64,000 nucleotides of DNA from Methylomonas montana (GCF_030490285.1 NZ_CP129884.1:2542001-2606000), one strand, 5' to 3'; positions 1-8,490 are shown, counted from the first letter of the stretch. A program made the numbers and translations. The notes: generated by a model from the letters alone, not told the origin.

Positions 1-1
1 C

Positions 2-1303
2 CAACTCTCGGAAATCGACGCCGCACTGGAATTGCAATACGGTGAAGGTAAATCGCAAATGGACAAGCTGATGGACAACCTCAACGTCGAGGAATCAGGC
101 AGCGAAGACCTGGAACATCTAAAAGACCTGGCCAGCGAAGCACCGATCATCAAGATGGTGAATTTCATCCTGCAAAAAGCCGTGGAAAGTCGGGCCTCAG
201 ACGTGCATATCGAGCCCTTCGAGCAAAGTCTGAAAGTGCGCTTACGCATCGACGGCGTATTGCAGGACATCGATTCGCCGCCGGTCGCCTCCACCGCTGC
301 GGTGCTGTCGCGGATCAAAATCATGGCCAAGCTCAACATCGCCGAGCGCCGCTTGCCGCAGGACGGCCGCATCAAACTGCAAATGATCGGCAAGGAGTTG
401 GATTTGCGGGTCTCGACGATACCGACCCTGCACGGCGAAAGCGTGGTAATACGGTTGTTGGACAAGGAAAACGCGGTGCTGGATTTCGAAACCCTGGGCT
501 TCGTTGGCAGACAAGCCGAGCGCTTCATGGAAGTGCTGTCCCAGCCGCACGGCATCCTGCTGATCACCGGCCCGACCGGCAGCGGTAAATCCACCAGCCT
601 GTACGCCGCACTGAAAACCCTGAACACTTCAGAACGCAAGATCATCACCGTGGAAGACCCGGTGGAGTATCAACTGGAAGGTATCAACCAGATTCAAGCC
701 AAGCCGCAGATTGGTTTAACGTTCGCCTCGGCGCTGCGTTCCATCGTCCGCCAGGACCCGGACGTGATCATGATCGGCGAGATGCGCGACCTGGAAACCG
801 CCAAAATCGCCGTGCAGTCTGCGTTGACGGGTCACTTGGTGTTATCGACATTGCACACCAACGATGCCGCAGCCGGCGTCACCCGCTTGCAGGATATGGG
901 CCTGGAAGAATACCTGCTCAGCTCGACGATCAACGGCATCCTGGCACAGCGTTTGGTACGGCGCCTGTGCCCCCATTGCAAACAAGCCCATCCTGCTTCC
1001 GAAACGCTGATCGAGGAAATGAAACTCAGACAGTGGCAACCGACCGGCGAAATCCTGCTGCAAAAACCGGCCGGCTGCCCGGCCTGCAATGGCATCGGCT
1101 ATAAGGGTCGCTTGGCGATCATCGAGTTTTTGACGATGACCGACACGATACGCAAACAAATCATGAAACACGAGGAAGCCTTCGTGATCCAGCAAACCGC
1201 AATTCAGGAAGGCATGCAGACCATGTACGAAGATGGCGTCGGCAAAGCCTTGCAAGGCATAACGACGCTGGAGGAAGTGTTGCGGGTGACGACGGAGGCC
1301 TAA
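2..1303 (+). CDS. gspE: Type II secretion ATPase GspE (5' end outside window)
   Basis: Cytoplasmic hexameric ATPase that powers assembly of the type II secretion pseudopilus. The frame is open from base 2, so the N-terminal part lies upstream of the window; about 433 of the usual 500-570 residues are visible. The Walker A motif GPTGSGKST lies near nt 567-593 and the Asp/Walker B region [12 protein letters not shown] near 755-790. A four-cysteine zinc element (CPHC near 967, CPAC near 1078) is typical of GspE/PilB ATPases. Its partner gspF follows only after a 1.8-kb accessory insertion, whereas these two genes are normally adjacent. GspE is preferred to PilB because pseudopilin genes gspG-K follow downstream. 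Confidence 0.95.
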   Translation, partial: QLSEIDAALELQYGEGKSQMDKLMDNLNVEESGSEDLEHLKDLASEAPIIKMVNFILQKAVESRASDVHIEPFEQSLKVRLRIDGVLQDIDSPPVASTAAVLSRIKIMAKLNIAERRLPQDGRIKLQMIGKELDLRVSTIPTLHGESVVIRLLDKENAVLDFETLGFVGRQAERFMEVLSQPHGILLITGPTGSGKSTSLYAALKTLNTSERKIITVEDPVEYQLEGINQIQAKPQIGLTFASALRSIVRQDPDVIMIGEMRDLETAKIAVQSALTGHLVLSTLHTNDAAAGVTRLQDMGLEEYLLSSTINGILAQRLVRRLCPHCKQAHPASETLIEEMKLRQWQPTGEILLQKPAGCPACNGIGYKGRLAIIEFLTMTDTIRKQIMKHEEAFVIQQTAIQEGMQTMYEDGVGKALQGITTLEEVLRVTTEA

Positions 1304-1315
1304 GGGGAAGTGACG

Positions 1316-1570
1316 ATGCCGGTAATCTGCCGTTTTTATGGAATTATGATCAGGATGTACCTAATAGACCGGGAGCATCCACCCCGCCACATCCATATCA
1401 AATATGCCGAGTACGAAGCTGTCATGGAACTCGACAATTTGAACATTATCGATGGCCGTATCCCCAAAAAATGCCGGGAACTGGTACGCGAATGGGCGGA
1501 GTTACATCAGGACGAGTTGATAGAAATGTGGGATACCCAAAATTTTTGTCCCATAGCCCCACTGGAGTGA
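1316..1570 (+). CDS. DUF4160 family small protein
   Basis: An 84-residue protein with the DUF4160 pattern: an N-terminal strand (ICRFYGIMIRMY), a central histidine-rich stretch (HPPRHIHIKY) and a C-terminal helix ending near EMWDTQNF. The family is often found in a pair with DUF2442, as here, and such pairs resemble toxin-antitoxin modules, but no activity is established from this sequence. ATG at 1316 is chosen because AGGGGAAG lies just upstream; a GTG at 1310 is possible. It starts 12 bases after the gspE stop and is probably co-transcribed with gspE. Confidence 0.75.
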   Translation: MPVICRFYGIMIRMYLIDREHPPRHIHIKYAEYEAVMELDNLNIIDGRIPKKCRELVREWAELHQDELIEMWDTQNFCPIAPLE

Positions 1571-1575
1571 ACCAT

Positions 1576-1818
1576 ATGAAATTGCAACAGTTCGAACAAC
1601 TAGATGGCTACCGTTTTAAACTGGTTTTTGAAAACGGCGAAGTCAAACAAACGGATTTAAAGGAATTAATAAGCAAGCATGTATCCATCGACGAATTAGC
1701 CTCCGCACGGCTTGACGCTGACTGGGGTTGCCTGGAATTCAAAAACGGCATGGTCGATATTGAGCCGAAAACCTTGTATAAATTTTCCTGTGCGGAACAT
1801 TTCGAGAAGGCGGCATAA
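1576..1818 (+). CDS. DUF2442 family small protein
   Basis: An 80-residue protein matching the DUF2442 pattern, with a beta-rich N-terminus (GYRFKLVFENGEV), a middle section KELISKHVSIDEL and the terminal motif DIEPKTLYKF. ATG at 1576 follows a GGAGTGA ribosome-binding site that overlaps the stop of the upstream DUF4160 gene, which indicates translational coupling of the two. DUF2442 proteins often accompany DUF4160 proteins; a role as antitoxin or DNA-binding partner is inference. A longer reading from 1471 in the same frame overlaps the upstream gene and is not preferred. Confidence 0.75.
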   Translation: MKLQQFEQLDGYRFKLVFENGEVKQTDLKELISKHVSIDELASARLDADWGCLEFKNGMVDIEPKTLYKFSCAEHFEKAA

Positions 1819-2057
1819 TCGGAACGATCGCGGCCAACGAATTTCTACCCTTACCGTTCGGGGAAACTGTTTTAATTTCGTGAGCCCCCTGGACTTGGTT
1901 GCCTTATCAGAAACTTACGCGCAATCCTGGATATTCGCGCTGGGTTTCACGTTGATCAACCCAGCTTAGGGCCCTAAAACGTGCCCACCCTTGGTTTATC
2001 TGTTTTATTTTCTAATTTTTCATGCAGCGCTGCCTGATTAGCTTAACTTTATAAAAA

Positions 2058-2299
2058 ATGACAGACACTGTGTTCATCCTTGGAGCGGGGTTTTCCTTCT
2101 CATCCGGCATCCCTCTTCTTAGTGGCTTTGTTGAGCGAATGTGGGAGTTTGCGATTGGTGCGGTTCGCAAACTCACCACAACCCTACGCCTGCTTTTGGC
2201 ACTTTTGTTTCTTCTAGCGGGCGTTGGCCGGATGTGCCCGATGGCAATCGAATGAATAAAACGTTGGCACGGGCGCACTTTGCTAAAAAAAGTGGCTAA
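2058..2299 (+). pseudogene. SIR2-like N-terminal fragment joined to unrelated sequence
   Basis: The first about 33 residues (TDTVFILGAGFSFSSGIP, then LLSGFVERMWEFA) look like the start of a SIR2-type NAD-binding domain of the kind found in bacterial defence and NADase proteins: hydrophobic strand, GAG-x-S loop, helix. Around nt 2155-2165 the resemblance stops. The same frame then ends at 2255 in low-complexity leucine-rich sequence. A different frame continues to 2299 with a peptide containing GRWPDVPDGNR and NKTLARAHFAKKSG, which looks like a dispersed repeat, not SIR2. Only about 100 bases of the original gene remain. The SIR2 assignment rests on a short motif. Confidence 0.45.
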
Positions 2300-2376
2300 C
2301 ACCAGAAATTTCACCTACTTAAACTAAGGCTAGTGTTTCCATCTGGGAAATTATCATTAAATATCAATTCGGCTGT

Positions 2377-2395
2377 TTACCCTTAAGTAGGGTAA
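2377..2395. promoter_or_regulatory. Hairpin upstream of antitoxin gene
   Basis: A perfect 7-bp inverted repeat, TTACCCT and AGGGTAA separated by five bases, lies 49 bases before the antitoxin start codon. Toxin-antitoxin operons are usually autoregulated through a palindromic operator in this position, so it is a candidate operator. No binding evidence is available from sequence alone. Confidence 0.35.
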
Positions 2396-2443
2396 CAAGG
2401 TAATAGGCAGCCATAATGCCAAACGCATTTATAGGAGTCGATC

Positions 2444-2671
2444 ATGCAAGCTATCGAGTTATCCGCGGAAATTGATCAAAATCAGCAGATTCATTTGCAA
2501 TTGCCCAAATCGGTTAGCGCACATAAGGCGAAAGTCATTGTGATCTACGAGGATGAAGCCAAACCGGCACCCAAACCATTGAAATTAGGTTTATTTAAAG
2601 GTCAAATTCAAATAAGCGACGATTTCGACGCACCACTTCCGGACAGTTTTTGGTTGGAAGGCAAGCTATGA
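2444..2671 (+). CDS. Antitoxin of a VapBC-like pair
   Basis: A 75-residue protein (begins MQAIELSAEIDQNQQIHLQL) with the short beta-strand N-terminus and acidic C-terminal tail common in antitoxins paired with PIN toxins; the C-terminal part (PLPDSFWLEGKL) resembles the toxin-wrapping tail of such proteins. ATG 2444 follows ATAGGAG. Its stop overlaps the start of the PIN gene (ATGA at 2668-2671), the usual coupling in these operons. The partner toxin is interrupted by a stop codon, so this is probably a solitary antitoxin now. It would be expected to neutralise a PIN RNase and repress its own operon; that is family inference. Confidence 0.7.
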   Translation: MQAIELSAEIDQNQQIHLQLPKSVSAHKAKVIVIYEDEAKPAPKPLKLGLFKGQIQISDDFDAPLPDSFWLEGKL

Positions 2672-3054
2672 AATTATTGCTGGATACCCATGCTTTTCTA
2701 TAGCTTAACGATGACGTGGAGCAACTTTCTGAAAAAATTAAGGGATTATGCAGCGAAGGTTCGCATGATTTTTATTTGAGCATTGCTTCTGCTTGGGAAA
2801 TACAAATCAAGCATCAACTGGGTAAGTTGGATTTAAAAGTCGCCGTCGAACAATTAATTTATAAAAATCAACAAGAAAATGGCATACAGTTGTTACTCAT
2901 CGAATTGGCGCATATCTGTCATCTCAAGCATTTACCTCAATATCATAAAGACCCGTTTGACCGAATCATTATTACCCAAGCCATCATTGAAAACATGAAT
3001 GTTATTACTGTCGATCAGGCCTTTTCTGATTATGACGTCAAAACCATTTGGTAA
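2668..3054 (+). pseudogene. PIN-domain toxin (VapC-like), interrupted by in-frame TAG
   Basis: Starting at the ATG overlapping the antitoxin stop, the frame reads MKLLLDTHAFL, then TAG at 2701-2703, then LNDDVEQLSEKIKG and on to a TAA at 3054. VapC-type toxins have LLDTHAxLW at this point, so the TAG replaces an expected tryptophan (TGG to TAG). Everything downstream is intact and includes the later acidic and YHKDPFDRIIITQA region of PIN RNases. Without suppression the product is an 11-residue peptide. The first active-site Asp (LLDTH) is upstream of the stop, so a downstream restart would lack it. The intact downstream frame suggests a recent mutation. Confidence 0.85.
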
Positions 3055-3084
3055 GACCTCTTTAAAAGCCACGTTAATTAACTA

Positions 3085-4302
3085 ATGCCTTTATATTCCT
3101 ACAAAGTCGTCAATAACCAGGGCATCGCCGAGGAAGGCGTGCGTAACGCGGCCGACGAGCAGGCTTTGCTGCTGGAGTTGCAAAACCAGGGTTTAATTCC
3201 GATCCGTATCGAGCTGGCCAAGGACAAAACCTTCCTGGGTTTCAAGTTAAAGTCGGCCACCGTCAAACTGTCGCAAAAAGAAATCGGCATGCTGACCGGC
3301 GAATTGGCAACCTTGCTGGAATCGGGCTTACCGCTGGACCGCTCCTTGACCATTCTGATGCAGTTGACCGAAGAAAACCCGAAACTGAATAAACTGGTCG
3401 GCGAGGTGCTGGAAAAGGTCAAAGCCGGCAAGGCGTTGGCCGATGCGTTGGAAAGCCAGAGCGGGGTGTTTTCCAAATTTTATTTGAACATGATCCGCGC
3501 CGGGGAAATGGGCGGAAATCTGGGCGGCGTATTGATGCGTTTATCCGAATATATGGAACGCTCGCAGGAACTAAAGGACACGGTCAGCACCGCACTGATT
3601 TATCCGGCCATTTTGTTGGTGATGTCGCTGGCATCCTTGTTCGTGATGCTGACCTTCGTGGTGCCGCAGTTCAAGGAAATGTTCGACAGCGCCGGCCAGG
3701 CCTTGCCGGTGCCGACCCAGATCGTGGTCGGTCTGGCCGAGTTTCTACAAAGTTATTGGTGGGTGTTGCTGCTTGTTGTGCTGGGCAGCGTACAAATCAT
3801 GAAATCACAGTTATCCGATCCCGCCGGCAAGAAAGCCTGGGACGGCCGATTTTTGAAACTGCCGCTGTTCGGCGACATTATTCTGACCATGGAAGTGGCG
3901 AATTTCAGCCGCACTTTCGGTACTTTATTGGGCAACGGCGTATCGATATTAAAATCGCTGGGCATCGTCCGGGAAACGGTTGGCAATATGGTTTTGGCCG
4001 ATTTGTTGGAAAATGCTGAAGCGCAATTAAAACAAGGCCGTACCATGTCGGACGCATTGGCGCAGCAAAACTTGTTTCCCAAACTAGCGGTGCAGATGAT
4101 TAAAATGGGCGAGGAAACCGGCAAGCTGGAAGAGATGCTGATGCGGGTGGCCACCATTTACGACAAGCAGCTAAAAACCACGATCCAGCGCATGCTAGCT
4201 TTGCTGGAACCAGCCTTGATCATTTCGCTGGGTTTAATGATAGGCGGGATTATCGTTTCAATCTTACTGGCTATCTTGAGCGTTAACGATCTGGCTGTTT
4301 AG
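3085..4302 (+). CDS. gspF: Type II secretion inner-membrane protein GspF
   Basis: A 405-residue polytopic platform protein that links the GspE ATPase to pseudopilus assembly. It shows the two repeated GspF domains, the first containing GELATLLESGLPLDRSL and the second FSRTFGTLLGNGVSILKSL. Membrane segments fall near residues 168-195 and 218-236 and at the C-terminus (about 375-402). Length is normal. It begins 30 bases after the broken PIN gene, so its transcription depends on readthrough of the islet or on a promoter within it. Confidence 0.95.
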   Translation: MPLYSYKVVNNQGIAEEGVRNAADEQALLLELQNQGLIPIRIELAKDKTFLGFKLKSATVKLSQKEIGMLTGELATLLESGLPLDRSLTILMQLTEENPKLNKLVGEVLEKVKAGKALADALESQSGVFSKFYLNMIRAGEMGGNLGGVLMRLSEYMERSQELKDTVSTALIYPAILLVMSLASLFVMLTFVVPQFKEMFDSAGQALPVPTQIVVGLAEFLQSYWWVLLLVVLGSVQIMKSQLSDPAGKKAWDGRFLKLPLFGDIILTMEVANFSRTFGTLLGNGVSILKSLGIVRETVGNMVLADLLENAEAQLKQGRTMSDALAQQNLFPKLAVQMIKMGEETGKLEEMLMRVATIYDKQLKTTIQRMLALLEPALIISLGLMIGGIIVSILLAILSVNDLAV

Positions 4303-4360
4303 GCCCATGGGCGAATGAATTCGCCCCTACCATCCATTTTTAATAGAAGGAGTTTTTCAA

Positions 4361-4786
4361 ATGAGACAAATGTTACGCCGCCACGGCGGTTTTACCTTGC
4401 TGGAACTGTTGGTGGTGTTAGGCATTATCGCCATGCTGGCCGGTATTGTCGGTCCGCAGGTCATGAAACATATGGGCGCTTCCAAAACCAAGGCCACCAA
4501 GGTGCAAATCGAAGATTTGGCGGCGGCATTGGATATGTACAAACTCGACGAAGGCCGTTATCCCACCAGCCAACAAGGTTTGGCGGCGCTGGTGGAAAGG
4601 CCTGCCGACGCCAAGCGCTGGAACGGTCCTTACCTACGCAAGGATAAAATTCCGCAAGATCCTTGGAATCAAGATTATCACTATGTCTTCCCTGGCCAGC
4701 ACGGCAAGTTCGATTTATACAGTTTCGGCGCCGATGAAAAAGAAGGCGGCGAAGGTGAAGATCAGGACATCAATAGCTGGGAATAA
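4361..4786 (+). CDS. gspG: Major pseudopilin GspG
   Basis: A 141-residue type IV pilin-like protein, the main subunit of the type II secretion pseudopilus. The prepilin peptidase site is visible (HGG then FTLLELLVVLGIIAML, with Glu at +5), followed by one hydrophobic helix. The C-terminal half has the GspG features PTSQQGLAAL, WNGPYL and DPWNQDYHYV that shape the calcium-binding loop. ATG 4361 follows AGAAGGAG. A separate promoter is possible in the 58-base gap after gspF. Confidence 0.97.
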   Translation: MRQMLRRHGGFTLLELLVVLGIIAMLAGIVGPQVMKHMGASKTKATKVQIEDLAAALDMYKLDEGRYPTSQQGLAALVERPADAKRWNGPYLRKDKIPQDPWNQDYHYVFPGQHGKFDLYSFGADEKEGGEGEDQDINSWE

Positions 4787-5254
4787 ATGACCGCCCTGCC
4801 CGCCCACAAACGTGTCCAAGGCTTCACGCTGATCGAGCTGATTATCGTGTTGTTGATCAGCGTGCTGGGCTTTGCGGTACTGGGCAGCAATATCGGTTCC
4901 GGCAACCGCAGCACCAAACTGCAAGCCGTGGCCAGGGATATTGCCTCGGCCTTGAGGTACGCCCACGGCCAAGCCCTGATGACTCAAAAACCGGTCAGCG
5001 TGGCAATCGATCTACAAGACAATAGCTATTCGATCAGCAACCGCGACAAGACTTATCCATTCTCGGAAGACATTGATGTCTCGCTGGTGATCGCTGAGGA
5101 AGAATTTTCCGAAGGCGAGCAAGGCAGTATCCGCTTCTTCGGCGACGGTTCGTCTACCGGCGGCCGTATCACACTGGAATGGGGCAATCAGTTGCGCCGT
5201 ATCGACATCAACTGGATCACTGGCGAAGTCAGTATTTCCGATGCAGCGGCATAA
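4787..5254 (+). CDS. gspH: Minor pseudopilin GspH
   Basis: A 155-residue minor pseudopilin. The prepilin cleavage motif is QG then FTLIELIIVLLISVLGF with Glu +5. The start codon immediately follows the gspG stop (TAA then ATG), so the two are coupled. The remaining sequence (dispersed strands, SGxxRSxxLQAVARDIASALRYAHGQAL pattern) is typical of GspH/FimT-like proteins. It would sit in or near the pseudopilus tip. Confidence 0.9.
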   Translation: MTALPAHKRVQGFTLIELIIVLLISVLGFAVLGSNIGSGNRSTKLQAVARDIASALRYAHGQALMTQKPVSVAIDLQDNSYSISNRDKTYPFSEDIDVSLVIAEEEFSEGEQGSIRFFGDGSSTGGRITLEWGNQLRRIDINWITGEVSISDAAA

Positions 5255-5657
5255 GGGCTTCTCACTGCTGGAAATATTGGTGGCCTTTTCGATCATGGCC
5301 ATTGCGTTGACCGTGCTGCTGCGTATCTTCGGCACCGGCGTTAACAATGCCGTCATATCCGAGGAATACACTATCGCGGTGCAAATTGCCGAATCGCTGA
5401 TGGCCCGCACCGGCGTGGAAACCGCGCTGGAAGCTGGCGAAAGCTCGGGTACGGAAGGTGACAAATACGATTGGCAAGTCGTGGTCAGCCCCTCCACGCC
5501 CGCTCCAACCCGGCATAGCCTGAAAGACGACGACTCTGACCAGCAAGAGCCTAAACCGGAACTGATGTCGGTGCGAGTGCGCGTCAGTTGGGGCGAAGAC
5601 GACCAGGCACGCACAGTGGAATTGAATACCTTAAAACTGCAACAAGGCCAAGGATAG
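5241..5657 (+). CDS. gspI: Minor pseudopilin GspI
   Basis: A 138-residue minor pseudopilin with cleavage site HKG then FSLLEILVAFSIMAIAL, Glu at +5. It overlaps the 3' end of gspH by 14 bases. The C-terminal half contains the GspI-like pattern ending in ELMSVRVRVSWGED and TVELNTLKL. GspI nucleates the minor pseudopilin tip complex with GspJ and GspK in studied systems. Confidence 0.9.
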   Translation: MQRHKGFSLLEILVAFSIMAIALTVLLRIFGTGVNNAVISEEYTIAVQIAESLMARTGVETALEAGESSGTEGDKYDWQVVVSPSTPAPTRHSLKDDDSDQQEPKPELMSVRVRVSWGEDDQARTVELNTLKLQQGQG

Positions 5658-6361
5658 TGCTGAACCGCTCGTCTGGAAAAGGATTTACGCTGATCGAAAT
5701 GCTGATCGCCATCAGTTTGCTGGGCATTATGGTGGTACTGCTGTTTGCCAGCTTGCGGATTGCCGCCGAAAGCTGGAACAGCGGCGAAGCCAAAATTAGC
5801 CAGGTCAACAAAAAAGCCGTGGTTTATCAATTTTTTAAACGGCATTTGGCCAACGCCAAACCGCTACCGGCGCATTCGGACGGCCAACAGCTGGACAATC
5901 AGCTGCAGGATGCTCAAGAACCGCCAAAATTGGCGTTCCAAGGTTCACCGGAAAATATCGTCTTCGTCTCCGCGCTACCGGCGGCTTCGGCGCGCAAGGG
6001 CTTACAGGTATTTCATGTCGGACTCGATCCCAAACAGCCATCGGTACTTAAGGTGGCCCTGACGCCTTATCAACAAATCGAATCGGCCGCGTCCGATGCC
6101 GAACCAGTCGTACTGTTGGAACACCTGCAACATTTCAAAATCAGTTACTTTGGCTCTGCCGGCGGCGGCAACGAAGGCGATAGCGGCTGGCAAGACACCT
6201 GGCAAGATGCCGGCCAGTTGCCCAAGTTGGTCAAAATCGGCATCACGCTGGAAGACGGTAGTTTCTGGCCGGATATGATATTTCCGCTAAAAATAACAAG
6301 CCAATTGAATAGCGGAGATGTTATCAGTGAGCGATATGCGCCCGGCGCCGAAAAGCGCTAG
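5657..6361 (+). CDS. gspJ: Minor pseudopilin GspJ
   Basis: A 234-residue minor pseudopilin. A longer reading from 5588 exists, but GTG at 5657 is preferred because it overlaps the gspI stop by one base and places the prepilin motif (GKG then FTLIEMLIAISLLG, Glu +5) eight residues from the start, as in other GspJ proteins. The product is larger than GspH/I, as usual for GspJ. The C-terminus retains the WPxxxFPL-like motif (FWPDMIFPLKI). Confidence 0.9.
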   Translation: MLNRSSGKGFTLIEMLIAISLLGIMVVLLFASLRIAAESWNSGEAKISQVNKKAVVYQFFKRHLANAKPLPAHSDGQQLDNQLQDAQEPPKLAFQGSPENIVFVSALPAASARKGLQVFHVGLDPKQPSVLKVALTPYQQIESAASDAEPVVLLEHLQHFKISYFGSAGGGNEGDSGWQDTWQDAGQLPKLVKIGITLEDGSFWPDMIFPLKITSQLNSGDVISERYAPGAEKR

Positions 6362-6362
6362 C

Positions 6363-7337
6363 ATGCGTTTCAATACTCCGACTCATTTTCAGCAACGCGG
6401 TATGGCGTTGGTGATCGTGATTTGGATTTTAACCCTGCTAAGCCTGATGGCCGGCAGCTTTGCGCTGAGCATGCGCCGCGAAAGCAGCGTCGCCAGTGCA
6501 TTAAAAAACAATGCCCAGGCACTGGCATTAGCCGAGACCGGGCTGGGTATCGCCCAATTTATGTTGCAACATCCCGACACCGAGCAACGCTGGCAACCCG
6601 ATGGCAGTGTGTACCGAATACCGCGTAGCGATAGCGAGATTCGGGTCAGAATCCTCGCCGAATCCGGCAAGGTGGATATTAATGCCGCCGAAGAACCCAT
6701 GCTGCGGGCGGTCATCAATGGGGCGACCGACGACAGTAAACAGCAGCAACAATTGCTGGATGCCCTGCTCGACTGGCGCGACGCCGACGATGAACCACGC
6801 CCACAAGGTGCCGAAAACAAGCAGTATCGGCAGGCCGGATTAGCGTATCAACCTAGTAACCAGCCTTTCCAATCGCTGGAAGAACTGCAATTGGTGCAGG
6901 GATTTAACGCCGAGATCTTCGAGCGCATACAGCCCTGGATTACCGTGTATTCCGGACAATCCGAACTGAATTTGCGGCTGGCCGCGCCGGAGTTGTTACA
7001 GATGGTGGGCGATCAGCTCAAGGGACAGAATATTCATGATGTATACTTGGAAAAACGCTTGGCTGGGACAGACGCCAGCGGCGATGTTGAAGGCGATCAA
7101 ACCGATGCGGCATTGGCGGATCAAAATCAAACGTATACTATTATCGTAGAAACCCTGCTGGAAGATCAGGCAACCGCCGCGCTTGAGGTCGTGTTAAAAA
7201 TCCAGAATCAAGATCCCAATCAACCGCCCTATCAAATCCTGGATTGGAAGCAAAGTCAGCAGGTGTTGTCGTTATTCGACCCCGCAAAGGCATCCCAGTT
7301 AATTACCGTTCAAGATGAATTTACAAACGACCATTGA
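6363..7337 (+). CDS. gspK: Minor pseudopilin GspK
   Basis: A 324-residue atypical pseudopilin. The N-terminal motif is QQRG then MALVIVIWILTLLSLMAG. It lacks the Glu at +5, a family hallmark linked to its place at the tip. The large domain (EAGxVDINAAEEPML pattern, here ESGKVDINAAEEP, and DALLDWRDADD) matches GspK. ATG 6363 directly follows the gspJ stop. ATGs at 6318 and 6336 would overlap gspJ and give an unusually long leader, but cannot be excluded. Confidence 0.9.
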   Translation: MRFNTPTHFQQRGMALVIVIWILTLLSLMAGSFALSMRRESSVASALKNNAQALALAETGLGIAQFMLQHPDTEQRWQPDGSVYRIPRSDSEIRVRILAESGKVDINAAEEPMLRAVINGATDDSKQQQQLLDALLDWRDADDEPRPQGAENKQYRQAGLAYQPSNQPFQSLEELQLVQGFNAEIFERIQPWITVYSGQSELNLRLAAPELLQMVGDQLKGQNIHDVYLEKRLAGTDASGDVEGDQTDAALADQNQTYTIIVETLLEDQATAALEVVLKIQNQDPNQPPYQILDWKQSQQVLSLFDPAKASQLITVQDEFTNDH

Positions 7338-8490
7338 TTTCGATCTGAAACGCTTCTTCCAATGGTGGGGCCGAGAACTAGCATTTTTGGTACCGAATCG
7401 CCTGAAAACCCTGCTCAGCGACCGTAGCGGCATTTTGATATTCACCGCCGCCGGCTCCGATTTTGACGTTCATTTTCATGGTCCAACCGAACTGCAAGCC
7501 TCAAAATCCTGGCGTTTGGACAGTAAGATGCCGGATAGTTATCAACTCCTGAAAGCGCAAAACCCCGACTTTGAAAAAGCCGAGTGCTTGTTGCGACTCA
7601 GCGATACTCAAGCCTTAAAAAAGATCGTCTATTTGCCGGCCGCCGCCCAGGAAAACCTGCAGCAAGTCGTCGGCTTTGAATTGGATCGCTATACGCCGTT
7701 CAAAACCGAACAGGTGTATTTTGCCGCCGTGCCGCTAGGCAAAACCGAGCATGGCCAAATCGAGGTGCTGTTGGTATTTACCCCCAAGGCGCAGCTCGAC
7801 GAGCAATTGACCAAACTGCACGGTCTTGGCGTCCAACCGGTTCGCGTGGATTATCGGCAAGCTAGCTCCGACTACCCATCCGCCACGCCCAGTTACAATC
7901 TGCTTCCGGCACGTTATCGCCCGAACGGCAATAAACTGGCCCAAGCGACCCACTGGCTGCTCAATGGCCTGCTGTTGATATTGTTGCTGGCAGTGTTGGT
8001 TTGGCCGGTTTGGCAGGAAGGCCAAGCGGTCGAAACTTTAAAGAACCAAATCAAAACCCTGGAAAAAGAAACCCGCGTCATCGACGAGCAGCAACATGAA
8101 ATCGATGCGCTACGCCAACAAACCCAACGTTTGATCGACATCAAAACCCAATCCCCTTCGCTGGTCGCCGTATTGAACGAACTGAGCAGCATGCTGAAGG
8201 ACGATACCTGGCTGACTCACTTTCAATATACGGAAAAGCGCCTGCAAATCCAGGGTCAATCGCCGGCGGCATCATCGTTAATCGGTTTACTGGAAGGCTC
8301 CGGTTTTTTCAGCAATGTCAGTTTCGTCTCACCGTTAACTCAAGACAAAGCGACCGGCCGGGAGCGTTTTCAAATCAGCATGGATGTCAGTGTGCCGGCG
8401 CCAGCGCCGGATTCCGCGACAGAAACGCTACCCACCGACGAAGCGGCGCCAGCCTCGCCAGCCAATAGCGGAGACGCCACTCATGAATGA
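7315..8490 (+). CDS. gspL: Type II secretion GspL / PilN-like protein
   Basis: A 391-residue bitopic inner-membrane protein. The N-terminal about 210 residues form a cytoplasmic actin-like domain that in the family contacts GspE. One membrane helix follows (about residues 213-235, LLNGLLLILLLAVLVWPVW), then a coiled coil (LKNQIKTLEKETRVIDEQQ) and a periplasmic PilN-type ferredoxin-like domain containing LNELSSMLKDDTWLTHF. It overlaps gspK by 23 bases. The fold is shared with type IV pilus PilM/PilN, but its location between gspK and gspM makes GspL the right name. Confidence 0.85.
   Translation: MNLQTTIDFDLKRFFQWWGRELAFLVPNRLKTLLSDRSGILIFTAAGSDFDVHFHGPTELQASKSWRLDSKMPDSYQLLKAQNPDFEKAECLLRLSDTQALKKIVYLPAAAQENLQQVVGFELDRYTPFKTEQVYFAAVPLGKTEHGQIEVLLVFTPKAQLDEQLTKLHGLGVQPVRVDYRQASSDYPSATPSYNLLPARYRPNGNKLAQATHWLLNGLLLILLLAVLVWPVWQEGQAVETLKNQIKTLEKETRVIDEQQHEIDALRQQTQRLIDIKTQSPSLVAVLNELSSMLKDDTWLTHFQYTEKRLQIQGQSPAASSLIGLLEGSGFFSNVSFVSPLTQDKATGRERFQISMDVSVPAPAPDSATETLPTDEAAPASPANSGDATHE

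Larger units (their letters stand above)
1819..2443. other. Non-coding accessory stretch inside the gsp operon
   Basis: This 625-base stretch has no complete gene I can support. It contains the SIR2-like fragment listed separately, a 7-bp inverted repeat (1940-1946 with 1958-1964), a perfect 12-base palindrome TTAGGGCCCTAA at 1966-1977, and a hairpin at 2377-2395 just before the antitoxin gene. It looks like a patchwork of degraded inserted DNA. Confidence 0.6.

Noticed and set aside
2261-2281. Sequence resembling a sigma-54 promoter (TGGCACG followed by TTTGCT)
   Set aside because: The distance between GG and GC is 14 bases, not the required 10, and no gene start fits.
4315-4647. 110-codon plus-strand frame overlapping gspG
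   Set aside because: It lies in a different frame of gspG and encodes Arg/Gly-rich sequence; gspG has the prepilin motif and ribosome-binding site.
5012-5845. 277-codon open frame on the minus strand
   Set aside because: Antisense to gspH-gspJ, which form a well-supported pseudopilin series.
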